DNA of 9,240 nt from Thermoguttaceae bacterium. GTDB taxonomy: Bacteria; Planctomycetota; Planctomycetia; Pirellulales; Thermoguttaceae. The DNA lies in contig JAFYVO010000027.1 of the NCBI GenBank assembly GCA_017549085.1, forward strand, positions 1 to 9,240. The letters run 5' to 3'. Of the stretch, positions 1 to 6,043 are shown piece after piece. The translations under genes and the position numbers were made by a program. How positions within the stretch are numbered: the stretch's first letter is position 1; each line of letters opens with the position of its first letter. The notes below the pieces were generated by a model. It worked only from the letters and a program-made list of their open reading frames with translations, had not been told where the DNA came from and searched no databases.

Positions 1-42
1 ACCTCCGTCGAGGAAGTCGTCCGCGTCGCCAAAGAAGACTGA
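1..42 (+). CDS. C-terminal end of a PilB/GspE-type secretion or pilus ATPase (partial)
   Basis: Only the last 13 codons and the TGA stop (40-42) lie in the window. They read TSVEEVVRVAKED. In the duplicated copy further right the same peptide is preceded by GWKKVGLGI, giving a tail of the form GWxKVxxGITSVEEVVRV. Known of the family: type II secretion and type IV pilus assembly ATPases (GspE/PilB) commonly end with a GITS(L/V)EEV(L/V)RV motif just before the stop. These are cytoplasmic hexameric motors that drive assembly of the pilus or pseudopilus. The motif is short, so the family call is an inference; the upstream sequence would decide it. Confidence 0.55.
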   Translation, partial: TSVEEVVRVAKED

Positions 43-128
43 CGCGCCGCGACGTCGGTTGGAAGAAAGTCGGGCTCGGGATCACCTCCGTCGAGGAAGT
101 CGTCCGCGTCGCCAAAGAAGACTGACGC
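1..128 (+). repeat. Tandem duplication of a gene 3' end, period 83 bp
   Basis: Bases 1-45 recur identically at 84-128, giving a period of 83 bp. The left copy may extend beyond the window edge. The right copy is preceded by sequence that still reads as a plausible ATPase tail (RRDVGWKKVGLGI, about 45-83) running in frame into the repeated peptide and a second TGA at 123-125. Because 83 is not a multiple of three, the right copy is out of frame with the left, and the left copy already ends in a stop. The right copy is therefore best read as an untranslated relic of a slippage-type duplication in the 3' untranslated region. Confidence 0.8.
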
Positions 129-157
129 TCCGCCGAAAAAGCCGCCGACAATAACGC

Positions 158-194
158 AAAACGCCGTTCGAAACCCGCTCGAACGGCGTTTTTT
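158..194. terminator. Rho-independent terminator, probably bidirectional
   Basis: A 14-bp perfect stem (158-171 with 179-192) with a 7-nt loop is followed by a T run to 194 on the plus strand. The 5' arm begins with four A's, which become a T run on the minus strand. The hairpin lies between the plus-strand ATPase end and the minus-strand hydrolase stop at 212, so it can close both convergent units. Its 3' arm and T run share 18 identical bases with the terminator after mgtE. Confidence 0.88.
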
Positions 195-211
195 ATTCTT
201 TCGTTTCCGCT

Positions 212-1246
212 TTACTCGGCGGCTTGCGGCGCTTCCGCTTTCACGTTCAAGTACCGCTCGGCGTACTCGAAGAAAAGTTCGCGGCGGCGCTCGGTCGCTT
301 CCGGGTCGCTTTCGAGCATATGCCCGGAGTTCGGGAAATCGACGACGTCGAACGGAACGCCCGCCTTTTCGAGCGCCGCGACCAACCGTTCCCGATGCGG
401 CGTCGGAACGAGCCCGTCTTCCCCGCCGTACGCCGCCAAGGTCGGAATCGCGCCGCCGTTTTCGGCGAACGTCGCCGGGGAAATCGCCGCGATCGCCGCT
501 TCCGCTTCCGGCGTCTTCGCTTTCATCGCCTCGACGGTCGTCTCGGTTCGCGCCAACTTCGAAACGAGTCCGGCGACCGTTTGCGGTTCGAGGTTCGGCC
601 AAGTTTCCAGATGAAAATCGCTCGGCCCGACGCGCGGCGCGACGAAGACGACCGGAAGAGGCGCGTCTTTCCCTCGCGAATAAGCGTAAAGCGTCGCGAT
701 GTGTCCCCCCGCCGAATCCCCGGAAAGGGCGACTTTTTCGAGCGGCGCGCCGCGTTTCGTCGCTTCTTCTTTCAGCGTTTTGAGCGCGGCGTCGATCTCG
801 TCCATCACCGCGTTTATCGAATAGCCGGCTTCCGTTTGGTCGCCGCTCAACATATACCCGAGCGACGCGGCGACGTAACCGCCCTTCGCCGTTCGTCGCG
901 CGAATCCGGCCATATCGCCCCGTCTTCCGCCGCTCCAAGCGCCGCCGTGAATGAAAAGAACGGCGCCGCGCGAACGTTCCGGCGCGATTTCTTTCGGGAA
1001 ATAAAGGTCGAGCTTGTTCCAGTCGTTCGGCCCGTACGGAACGCCCTCGACGCAAACGCCGTCCGCGTCCGTCCAATCTTCGAGGTACCCCGATTTTTCG
1101 AGAACTTGCCGAATCCCGACGCCGACCGCCGCGACCGCGCCGATTCCGACGACGCCGAGCAAAACGCAAGCGACCGTCGCCGCGATCGCCGCCCGTCGAA
1201 CCGTCCGCCGACGCGGAGCCCCTTGTTTCGAAACGTTCGCTTTCAT
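212..1246 (-). CDS. Membrane-anchored alpha/beta hydrolase (esterase/lipase-like)
   Basis: This 344-residue protein starts with a basic N-terminus (about residues 11-18) and a hydrophobic segment at about 19-45, which is a signal anchor or signal peptide. The catalytic domain is therefore probably outside the cytoplasmic membrane. The domain shows the HGGAW oxyanion-hole motif (100-104), the nucleophile elbow GDSAG (176-180, Ser178), a likely acid in GGEDGLVP (Asp277) and a likely base in GHM (His309). That is a complete Ser-Asp-His triad of the esterase/BD-FAE/carboxylesterase kind. The start is supported by AAGGAG 8 nt upstream of the ATG. The gene follows hydF by 46 bp on the same strand with no terminator between them, so the two probably share a transcript, although no functional link to hydrogenase maturation is known. 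The substrate cannot be told; acetylated sugars or small esters are possible. The Ala/Glu-rich tail after residue 334 has no recognisable domain. Confidence 0.88.
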   Translation of the reverse strand: MKANVSKQGAPRRRTVRRAAIAATVACVLLGVVGIGAVAAVGVGIRQVLEKSGYLEDWTDADGVCVEGVPYGPNDWNKLDLYFPKEIAPERSRGAVLFIHGGAWSGGRRGDMAGFARRTAKGGYVAASLGYMLSGDQTEAGYSINAVMDEIDAALKTLKEEATKRGAPLEKVALSGDSAGGHIATLYAYSRGKDAPLPVVFVAPRVGPSDFHLETWPNLEPQTVAGLVSKLARTETTVEAMKAKTPEAEAAIAAISPATFAENGGAIPTLAAYGGEDGLVPTPHRERLVAALEKAGVPFDVVDFPNSGHMLESDPEATERRRELFFEYAERYLNVKAEAPQAAE

Positions 1247-1292
1247 CCTCTATTCTCCTTATTTTTCCTTCCTTAACATTTCCGTCGACGCG

Positions 1293-2531
1293 TCAAAGCC
1301 CGAACGGTTCGACGGCGCGCTCCAAAATCCCGTTTAAAAACGCGATCGCGGTTCCGTAATTCGTTATCGGGACGCCCGCTTCCGCCGCTCTTCCCAGTCG
1401 CGCCGCCATTTCGCGCCGATTCAGCGAGCAGGCGCCGCAGTGCAGAATCAAGTCAAAACGCCGCAACCCGTCGACCGTCGGGAAATCCAGCCCTTGCGCC
1501 CGCTCGATTTGGAGCGTTTCGCCGACCCGCGCCCGCAACCAACGCGGCAATTTCACCGTCCCGATATCGTCGTCGGTCGCGTGATGCGAACAGGCCTCCG
1601 CAATTAAAACCCGCGAATCGGGCGAAAGTTCCGCAATCCGCCGCGCCCCGTCGACCGCCGTTCGCAAGTCGCCCCCGCGTCGAGCGAAGAGAATCGAGAA
1701 CGAAGTCAGCGGAATCGAACGCGGAACGATCTCCGCAACCGTCTTAAACGCTTGCGAATCGACGACGACCAACGCGGGGGGCGTCTTCAATCGGTCGAGC
1801 GCGGACGCCAAAAGCTCCGGTTGAACGACGACGCAGCCGCTTTCCCCGTCCAAAAGGTCGCGAATCGTTTGCACTTGCGGCAAAATCAACCGTCCGCGCG
1901 GCGCCGCCGAGTCGATCGGCGCGACCAAAACGGCGAGTTCCCCCGGCGGAACCAAGTCGGCGACCAACGGCGGAGGCGCGAAAAACTCCTCCGGCGCGAG
2001 CTTCGTCAGCGCTTCCCGAATCTTCGGCGAACCGCTCTTTCCGGCCCCGTCGAGCGCCGCCGACGTTTCGACCGTCGCCAAACCGCGCCGCCGAACCGCT
2101 TCGACCGCCGCTTCGTTCGGCGCCGCCAAGTCGGTTTTGTTCCAAACGACGAGCGTCGGAACCGCCCGCCGCGCCAACTCGTCGGCGATCTGCTCCTCGA
2201 ACGTCCCCCAAGCGCCCGCGCCAAGCGACGAATCGACGACGATCACCCCGACGTCGACGCGGTCGAAAACGCCCCGCGTCTTCGCGACCCGCTCCGCTCC
2301 GAGCGGCCCTTCGTCGTCGACGCCCGCCGAGTCGATCAAAAGAACCGGCCCGAGCGGCGCAAGCTCCATCGCCTTTTCGACCGGGTCGGTCGTCGTTCCG
2401 GGCGCGTCCGAAACGATCGCGAAGTTTTGCCGCGTCAACGCGTTAAGCGTCGACGACTTCCCGACGTTGCGCCGTCCGAAAACGCCGATTTGCAAACGAA
2501 CGCTCTTCGGCGCGGAAAATGTCGCCGTCAT
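1293..2531 (-). CDS. hydF: [FeFe]-hydrogenase H-cluster maturation GTPase HydF
   Basis: HydF is the scaffold on which the 2Fe subcluster of [FeFe] hydrogenase is assembled, using products of the radical-SAM enzymes HydE and HydG, before transfer to HydA. The 412 residues match the family's usual length. The N-terminal Era/TrmE-like GTPase domain has a P-loop GRRNVGKSS (19-27), a switch I segment APGTTTDPV (43-51), DSAG (67-70), NKTD (131-134) and ETSA (155-158). A dimerisation region follows. The C-terminal [4Fe-4S] site is intact: ACSHH (Cys314, His316) and HCGAC (His364, Cys365, Cys368), giving the HydF CxH...HCxxC pattern. Also typical is DDIGTVKLPRWLR (321-333). AAGGAG lies 13 nt before the ATG, rather distant, and a G-run lies closer. 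hydE, hydG and the hydrogenase are not in the window, so they must lie elsewhere. The gene implies anaerobic H2 metabolism. Confidence 0.96.
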   Translation of the reverse strand: MTATFSAPKSVRLQIGVFGRRNVGKSSTLNALTRQNFAIVSDAPGTTTDPVEKAMELAPLGPVLLIDSAGVDDEGPLGAERVAKTRGVFDRVDVGVIVVDSSLGAGAWGTFEEQIADELARRAVPTLVVWNKTDLAAPNEAAVEAVRRRGLATVETSAALDGAGKSGSPKIREALTKLAPEEFFAPPPLVADLVPPGELAVLVAPIDSAAPRGRLILPQVQTIRDLLDGESGCVVVQPELLASALDRLKTPPALVVVDSQAFKTVAEIVPRSIPLTSFSILFARRGGDLRTAVDGARRIAELSPDSRVLIAEACSHHATDDDIGTVKLPRWLRARVGETLQIERAQGLDFPTVDGLRRFDLILHCGACSLNRREMAARLGRAAEAGVPITNYGTAIAFLNGILERAVEPFGL

Positions 2532-2689
2532 TTTGCCCCCCGTTCTCCTTAAATTTTAAGACGCGACGACGACGCGACGCGTTACCAATTCGCGTTATTT
2601 TTCCGAAAATCGCCGTTCGCCGCGACAAAATCGAAACGTTTGCCGCCGCCGCGCCGTCTATATCCTTATCGACGCGTCCTTTCGCCGTT

Positions 2690-2695
2690 ATTATA
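2690..2695 (-). promoter_or_regulatory. Candidate -10 box for hydF
   Basis: The minus strand reads TATAAT here, a perfect sigma-70 -10 hexamer about 160 nt upstream of the hydF start. No convincing -35 is seen at 16-18 nt spacing (that region is GC-rich). The box may depend on an activator or an alternative factor, or may be chance. The rest of the divergent gap (2532-2810) shows no gene; the frames there are short and overlap one another. Confidence 0.35.
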
Positions 2696-2781
2696 CGCCG
2701 AACCGCGCCGCTCGCGGAGCCCCCCCGAAAGCGCGAAACAATAAAAACGATAAAAAACGGCCGAAAATTCCGCGTTCCCCG

Positions 2782-2810
2782 TTTTCAAGACCTTTCTTCC
2801 CCTGTATAAT
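2782..2810 (+). promoter_or_regulatory. Sigma-70-type promoter for the sigma/anti-sigma operon
   Basis: A perfect TATAAT (2805-2810) lies 17 bp downstream of TTTTCA (2782-2787), which matches the -35 consensus at four of six positions. Transcription would start near 2817, leaving a leader of about 260 nt before the TTG start at 3080. No ECF-type autoregulatory motif (AAC-type -35) was recognised, so autoregulation cannot be claimed. Confidence 0.6.
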
Positions 2811-2822
2811 GGAGTAACGTCG

Positions 2823-2864
2823 GTTTCTCGTTTTTCGACGCGGAGCGCGTCGGCGACAAGAAAC
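2823..2864 (+). other. Structured start of the sigma-factor 5' leader
   Basis: Immediately after the predicted transcription start, GTTTCT (2823-2828) can pair with AGAAAC (2859-2864). Nested inside, CGACGC (2836-2841) pairs perfectly with GCGTCG (2847-2852) around a GGAGC loop. This makes a two-tier hairpin at the 5' end of a leader of about 260 nt. It may stabilise the message or carry regulation; no known riboswitch was recognised. The rest of the leader (2865-3065) shows no convincing reading frame. Confidence 0.35.
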
Positions 2865-3079
2865 ACTCCACTTGGCGACGTTTAATAAAAAAGGAAAGCG
2901 GTCTTCTCCGCCGCCGCGTTCGACGACGCTCCCGTTACGACCGTCGACGCGACGAGCGCAAGGCGGCGTTATGTCCCGTTCGTTCGGTTTCGCTCCGACG
3001 CTCGGTCGAAAACGCGCTCTTTTCGAGAAAACGCGACCGCTCTTCTTCAAACGCCGCCCCAACGCAAGGAACCCCCGTT

Positions 3080-3721
3080 TTGTCCGACGCCCAACCGCTC
3101 AACGCCGTCGCGCCCGACGACGAAGACGCTCGCCTGATGCTCGCCGCGCAAACGGGAGACGCGTTCGCGTTCGAAGAGTTAATGGCGCGCAACCAGGCCC
3201 GCGTTTGCGCGTTCTTGCAACGTTTCGTCGGAAACTTGCAATCGGCGGAAGACTTGACGCAAGAAGTCTTTATGCGCGTTTACAAGCATCGCGACTCTTA
3301 CCGTCCCGAAGCTCGCTTCTCAACTTGGCTTTACCGCGTCGCGCACAACGTCGCGTTCAATTCGTTGCGCGCCAAAAGCCGCCGTCCGGAGCTTCTTTTC
3401 GGCGCCGCGTCCGGAGACGGCGCCGCGTCGTCGCTCGGTTTTGTCGTCGAAGAGAACATTCTCGCGCAAAGCGGCGCGACGCCGACGCGAAGCGTCGCCC
3501 GGCTCGAACTGCAAGCGGTCGTCCGCGCCGCCGTCGATTCGCTCGGCCCGCGCCAACGCGAAGCGCTCTTGTTGGCGCGTTTTGAAGGAATGAGTTATCA
3601 AGAAATCGCCGACGTGATGAAGTTGACGCCGAAAGCGGTGAAGTCGCTCCTTTGCCGCGCTCGTCTCAATCTCCGCGCCGCGCTCGAACCTTACGTCGAA
3701 GAAGGGAAAAAACCGCAATGA
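3080..3721 (+). CDS. ECF-type RNA polymerase sigma factor
   Basis: This 213-residue sigma-70-family factor directs RNA polymerase to a specific promoter set. Region 2 spans about residues 28-98 and includes the core-binding DLTQEVFMRVYK (58-69) and the -10-recognition helix with FSTWLYRVAHN (80-90). A linker follows (about 100-140). Region 4 (about 143-198) contains LGPRQREALLL and a helix-turn-helix around MSYQEIADVMKLTPKAVKS (171-189). There is no region 1 or 3, as expected for an ECF factor. The start is TTG at 3080, chosen because AAGGA (3066-3070) lies 9 nt upstream and the protein then has normal ECF length. The stop overlaps the next ATG (ATGA at 3718-3721), so the two genes are translationally coupled. 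The inserted linker is Ala/Gly-rich and longer than usual. Confidence 0.93.
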   Translation: MSDAQPLNAVAPDDEDARLMLAAQTGDAFAFEELMARNQARVCAFLQRFVGNLQSAEDLTQEVFMRVYKHRDSYRPEARFSTWLYRVAHNVAFNSLRAKSRRPELLFGAASGDGAASSLGFVVEENILAQSGATPTRSVARLELQAVVRAAVDSLGPRQREALLLARFEGMSYQEIADVMKLTPKAVKSLLCRARLNLRAALEPYVEEGKKPQ

Positions 3722-5325
3722 CCTCGCCGAAACGCCCCGACGACGCTTATTCTTTCGACCTCGACGCGCCCCTCGACGCCGAACTCGCGCCGGAAAGAGA
3801 CGCGGAACTCGACCCGCTCGACGAAGAAATCGTCGCGTATCTCGACGACGAACTCGCGCCGGAAGAACGCGCCGCGTTTGAACGTCGCCTCGCCGACGAT
3901 CCGGCGCTTCGCGCTCGCGTCGACGCGGAACGCTCCGCTTGGAACGCGCTTTCGCTCCTCGACGTCGACGCGCCGAACGAACGCCTCCCCGTCGCCGTCG
4001 TCGAACGCCTCGACGCCGAAACGCAAACGGCGCTCCTCGCGCTTACCGCGTCGTTGCGTCGCCGTCGCGTCCTCCGCGCTCTTTCCCTCGGCTCGACCGC
4101 GCTTCTGCTCGCCGTCTTCGGCTTTTGTCTCTTTTCGCGTCTTTTCCCGGACGCGCAAACGCGCCGCGAACGCGATTTTCGCGTCGTCGAACGCCTCGCG
4201 CAACTCGAAATCGTCGGCGACTTCGCTTACCTAACGGCGCTCGACGCGTCCGGCCTGTTCGCGCCGTCCGCGCCGCCCCCCGGGCCGCCGGGCCCGGCTC
4301 CGTCGATAAGAACGCCGCGTCCGGAACCGACCGCCCCCGTCCCCGAGCCGCCCAAAAGTTTCGAGGAACTTTCGCAAGACCGCGTTTTTTACCGTCTCCA
4401 ACAAAAATTCGAACGACTCGATTCCGCGACGCAGGAACGCCGACGCGAACTCTATCGCCAAATCGTCGACGCGCCGAACGCCGACGCGCTTTGGCGACTT
4501 CTCGACCGTTATTGCGCTTGGTTCGCCGCTTCTCCGAACGACGACGACCGCGAAAAACTCCTCGCGGCGCCGATTCCGGAACGTCTTGAAATCATTCGCC
4601 GTCAACGCGATTTTGCCCGCCGCTTCGCCGAGCGTCAGCACGACGGCGCGAACCGTTTCGCGTCCCCGCCGACGCAATCGCGAAATCCGGACGCCCCCGA
4701 ACGCCGCGCCGAATCTCCGCAAATTCGCGCTTTTCGCGACGCGTTGCCGGCGGAATTGCGCGATGAAAATCTCGAATCAATCGGGCAAAAATACGACGAC
4801 TTCCTCAAAACGAAGCGCGAATACGGCGGCAAACGGGAAAGCGCGCTCGCCTTTTTGACCGAAGAGTCGTCCGAAAAGATCGTCGCCGCGCTCTCCCCGA
4901 AAGCGCGCGATTATCTTCGCGACCTCTCCGAAGAAGAACGCTCCGCCGCGCTCGGTCTCCTCGTTAGCCTTGGTTTTTGGGAACGCGAAGAGCGCTTGGT
5001 CAAACCGACGTCGACCTTCGCGAATTGGAATCGCGGCGCCCAGCCTTTCGCCGCTCAACCGTTCGCCCGAGACGCGCAACGACGCGATTTTATTCGCGAA
5101 CTCGCCGAAACGCTGAGGAAACTTTCCCCCGAACGTCGCGACTTTTTAACGTCGCGCCCGTCCGACGAAATGCGCGGCGTCCTTTGGGCGACGCATTGGC
5201 GTTTCGCCTCTTGGAACGGCGCCCGCCCGCCGCGTTCCGACGCGCCCCCGCCGCCGAGCGCGCCGTTTCCCGCAAACGGCAAGTCGTTTGCCCCGATTCC
5301 GCCGAACGCGACGCCTGAACGTTAA
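3718..5325 (+). CDS. Transmembrane anti-sigma-like protein with a large outer domain
   Basis: The 535-residue product is probably the membrane anti-sigma factor that sequesters the sigma factor encoded just upstream. The N-terminal part (about 35-80) has the usual anti-sigma helix pattern EEIVAYLDDELAPEER...RRLADDP, but without the His-Cys-Cys zinc motif of ZAS-type factors. One transmembrane helix follows at about 120-142, preceded by RRRR (114-117), which places the rest outside. A Pro-rich linker (184-212) leads to about 320 helical, charged residues. Within these, LSPKARDYL (392-400) and LSPERRDFL (469-477) look like repeated units. The tail is again Pro-rich. The ATG at 3718 was preferred to an upstream GTG at 3652 because of the ATGA overlap and the purine-rich GAAGGGAAAAA just before it. 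The large C-terminal domain is not recognised; it could sense an envelope or surface signal. Signal and regulon are unknown. Confidence 0.75.
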   Translation: MTSPKRPDDAYSFDLDAPLDAELAPERDAELDPLDEEIVAYLDDELAPEERAAFERRLADDPALRARVDAERSAWNALSLLDVDAPNERLPVAVVERLDAETQTALLALTASLRRRRVLRALSLGSTALLLAVFGFCLFSRLFPDAQTRRERDFRVVERLAQLEIVGDFAYLTALDASGLFAPSAPPPGPPGPAPSIRTPRPEPTAPVPEPPKSFEELSQDRVFYRLQQKFERLDSATQERRRELYRQIVDAPNADALWRLLDRYCAWFAASPNDDDREKLLAAPIPERLEIIRRQRDFARRFAERQHDGANRFASPPTQSRNPDAPERRAESPQIRAFRDALPAELRDENLESIGQKYDDFLKTKREYGGKRESALAFLTEESSEKIVAALSPKARDYLRDLSEEERSAALGLLVSLGFWEREERLVKPTSTFANWNRGAQPFAAQPFARDAQRRDFIRELAETLRKLSPERRDFLTSRPSDEMRGVLWATHWRFASWNGARPPRSDAPPPPSAPFPANGKSFAPIPPNATPER

Positions 5326-5351
5326 ACGTCGCCGCTTCCCGTTTGCTTTAC

Positions 5352-5382
5352 ACGACGCCGAGTTTTTTCGGCGTCGTTTTTT
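5352..5382 (+). terminator. Rho-independent terminator of the sigma/anti-sigma operon
   Basis: A perfect 10-bp stem, ACGACGCCGA (5352-5361) with TCGGCGTCGT (5368-5377), closes a 6-nt loop, and the T run continues to 5382. It begins 27 bp after the anti-sigma stop. Confidence 0.92.
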
Positions 5383-5526
5383 CGTTCGCTCCTTAATTTT
5401 CGTCGTTTTTTTGTCGTCGCGCCTCGCCAACGCCGCAAGGAGCCGCGCGCAATCGCTACAACCGCTATATTCGCGCCGCTTTTCCAAAACATTTTCACAA
5501 ATCCGCTTATTTTTACTATTTTATCA

Positions 5527-5554
5527 TTGTTTTTTCTTGAAAAAGGAGTATACT
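5527..5554 (+). promoter_or_regulatory. Promoter for a candidate small RNA
   Basis: TATACT (5549-5554) matches the -10 consensus at five of six positions and lies 16 bp after TTGTTT (5527-5532). The surrounding DNA (about 5505-5600) is strikingly AT-rich against the GC-rich background, as expected for a strong promoter. A TTGAAA at 5537-5542 could also serve as -35 but would give too short a spacer to the TATAAA at 5556. The stretch between the previous terminator and this promoter (5383-5526) shows no gene. Confidence 0.5.
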
Positions 5555-5560
5555 CTATAA

Positions 5561-5709
5561 ACAAGATAAGGTAGAGAAAATAGTTAAATTTAAACGCCGT
5601 CAATCGCCTAAATTTTCCGAATTTTGCGTTGTTTACTTGGGTGACGACTTGCAACGACGCGAAGAGCAACGGGGTCGAAAAAGTATTTTTTCGGCTCCGT
5701 TCTTTTTTT
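5561..5709 (+). ncRNA. Candidate small RNA of about 150 nt, family not recognised
   Basis: A promoter-like pair at 5527-5554 and an intrinsic terminator at 5668-5709 frame a transcript with no plausible reading frame: no ATG with a ribosome binding site. Inside it, AAATT/AATTT around 5611-5625 and GCGTTG against CAACG-AC-GC (about 5627-5660) can form short hairpins. It does not show the signatures I would look for in SRP RNA, tmRNA, RNase P RNA or an M-box. It could be a trans-acting small RNA, or an attenuated leader if transcription sometimes reads on into mgtE, which has its own promoter further on. Function unknown. Confidence 0.45.
5668..5709 (+). terminator. Rho-independent terminator of the candidate small RNA
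   Basis: A 15-bp stem (5668-5682 with 5687-5701), including two G-T wobble pairs, has a 4-nt loop GTAT and is followed by C and seven T's (5703-5709). No protein gene ends just upstream, which is the main reason to suspect a non-coding transcript. Confidence 0.85.
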
Positions 5710-5753
5710 ACGACTTTTCTTTTTTCCGCCCCGTTCCGTTCCTTTTCCTCTCC

Positions 5754-5781
5754 TTGACGTTTTACAAAAAGCCGTTATATT
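5754..5781 (+). promoter_or_regulatory. Promoter for mgtE
   Basis: TTGACG (5754-5759; five of six matches) and TATATT (5776-5781) are separated by 16 bp. Transcription would start near 5788, leaving a leader of about 255 nt before mgtE. That leader contains no convincing gene. The conserved core of the M-box Mg2+ riboswitch was looked for and not recognised. Confidence 0.6.
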
Positions 5782-6008
5782 TTTAAGAGTCGCGTTTTGC
5801 CGACGTCGCGCCGCGCCGCCCTTTCGCTCCGCGTTCCGTCGTCGACCGCGTTTTGCGTCGCCGCTCGGACTTTTTTCCGATCGGAGCGCCCTTCGTTTCC
5901 TTTAAAAGACGCCGAGCCTATATCGATTCGCCTTTTTTCCTTTTTCGACAAACGTTTTAAGCGACCGGAGCCCGCGTTCGCCGTTGTCCGCCGTCGCCTT
6001 TAACGTCC

Positions 6009-6035
6009 CTCCAACCGCGGCCTAAGCCGCTGGAG
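6009..6035 (+). promoter_or_regulatory. Hairpin sequestering the mgtE ribosome binding site
   Basis: CTCCA (6009-6013) pairs with TGGAG (6031-6035) and GCGGC (6017-6021) pairs with GCCGC (6026-6030) around a CTAA loop, with a 3-nt bulge at 6014-6016. The stem totals ten perfect pairs and its 3' arm contains the whole GGAG Shine-Dalgarno (6032-6035), which lies 8 nt before the ATG. Folded, it should hide the ribosome binding site. That suggests translational control of mgtE by a protein, small RNA, temperature or ion; the effector is not visible. Confidence 0.5.
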
Positions 6036-6043
6036 ACGCGCCG

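Noticed and set aside
1..128. CRISPR-like direct repeats at the left edge
   Set aside because: Only two copies, 45 identical bases that are protein-coding, and the spacer itself continues the same coding sequence; this is a gene-end duplication.
224..1276. Long plus-strand frame of 350 codons opposite the hydrolase
   Set aside because: It is Arg/Phe-rich, has no domain, and mirrors a real gene with a complete catalytic triad; such frames are expected from the strong third-position GC.
1752..2552. Plus-strand frame of 266 codons opposite hydF, with shorter ones beside it
   Set aside because: The composition is Arg-dominated and hydF on the other strand has every conserved motif.
2666..3062. 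Overlapping minus- and plus-strand frames between hydF and the sigma gene, including a frame at 2872-3585
   Set aside because: All are Arg-rich with no domain, and the longest runs out of frame through the sigma gene.
3652..3717. GTG start 22 codons upstream for the anti-sigma gene
   Set aside because: The extra residues are Arg/Ser-rich and lie inside the end of the sigma gene; the ATG at 3718 has the ATGA overlap and a purine-rich site before it.
5797..6003. 68-codon frame in the mgtE leader
   Set aside because: No ribosome binding site, Arg/Ser/Phe-rich composition, no motif; it lies wholly in the predicted untranslated leader.
5788..6043. M-box Mg2+ riboswitch upstream of mgtE
   Set aside because: Looked for because of the gene's role, but the conserved M-box core sequence was not recognised. 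A covariance search would settle it.
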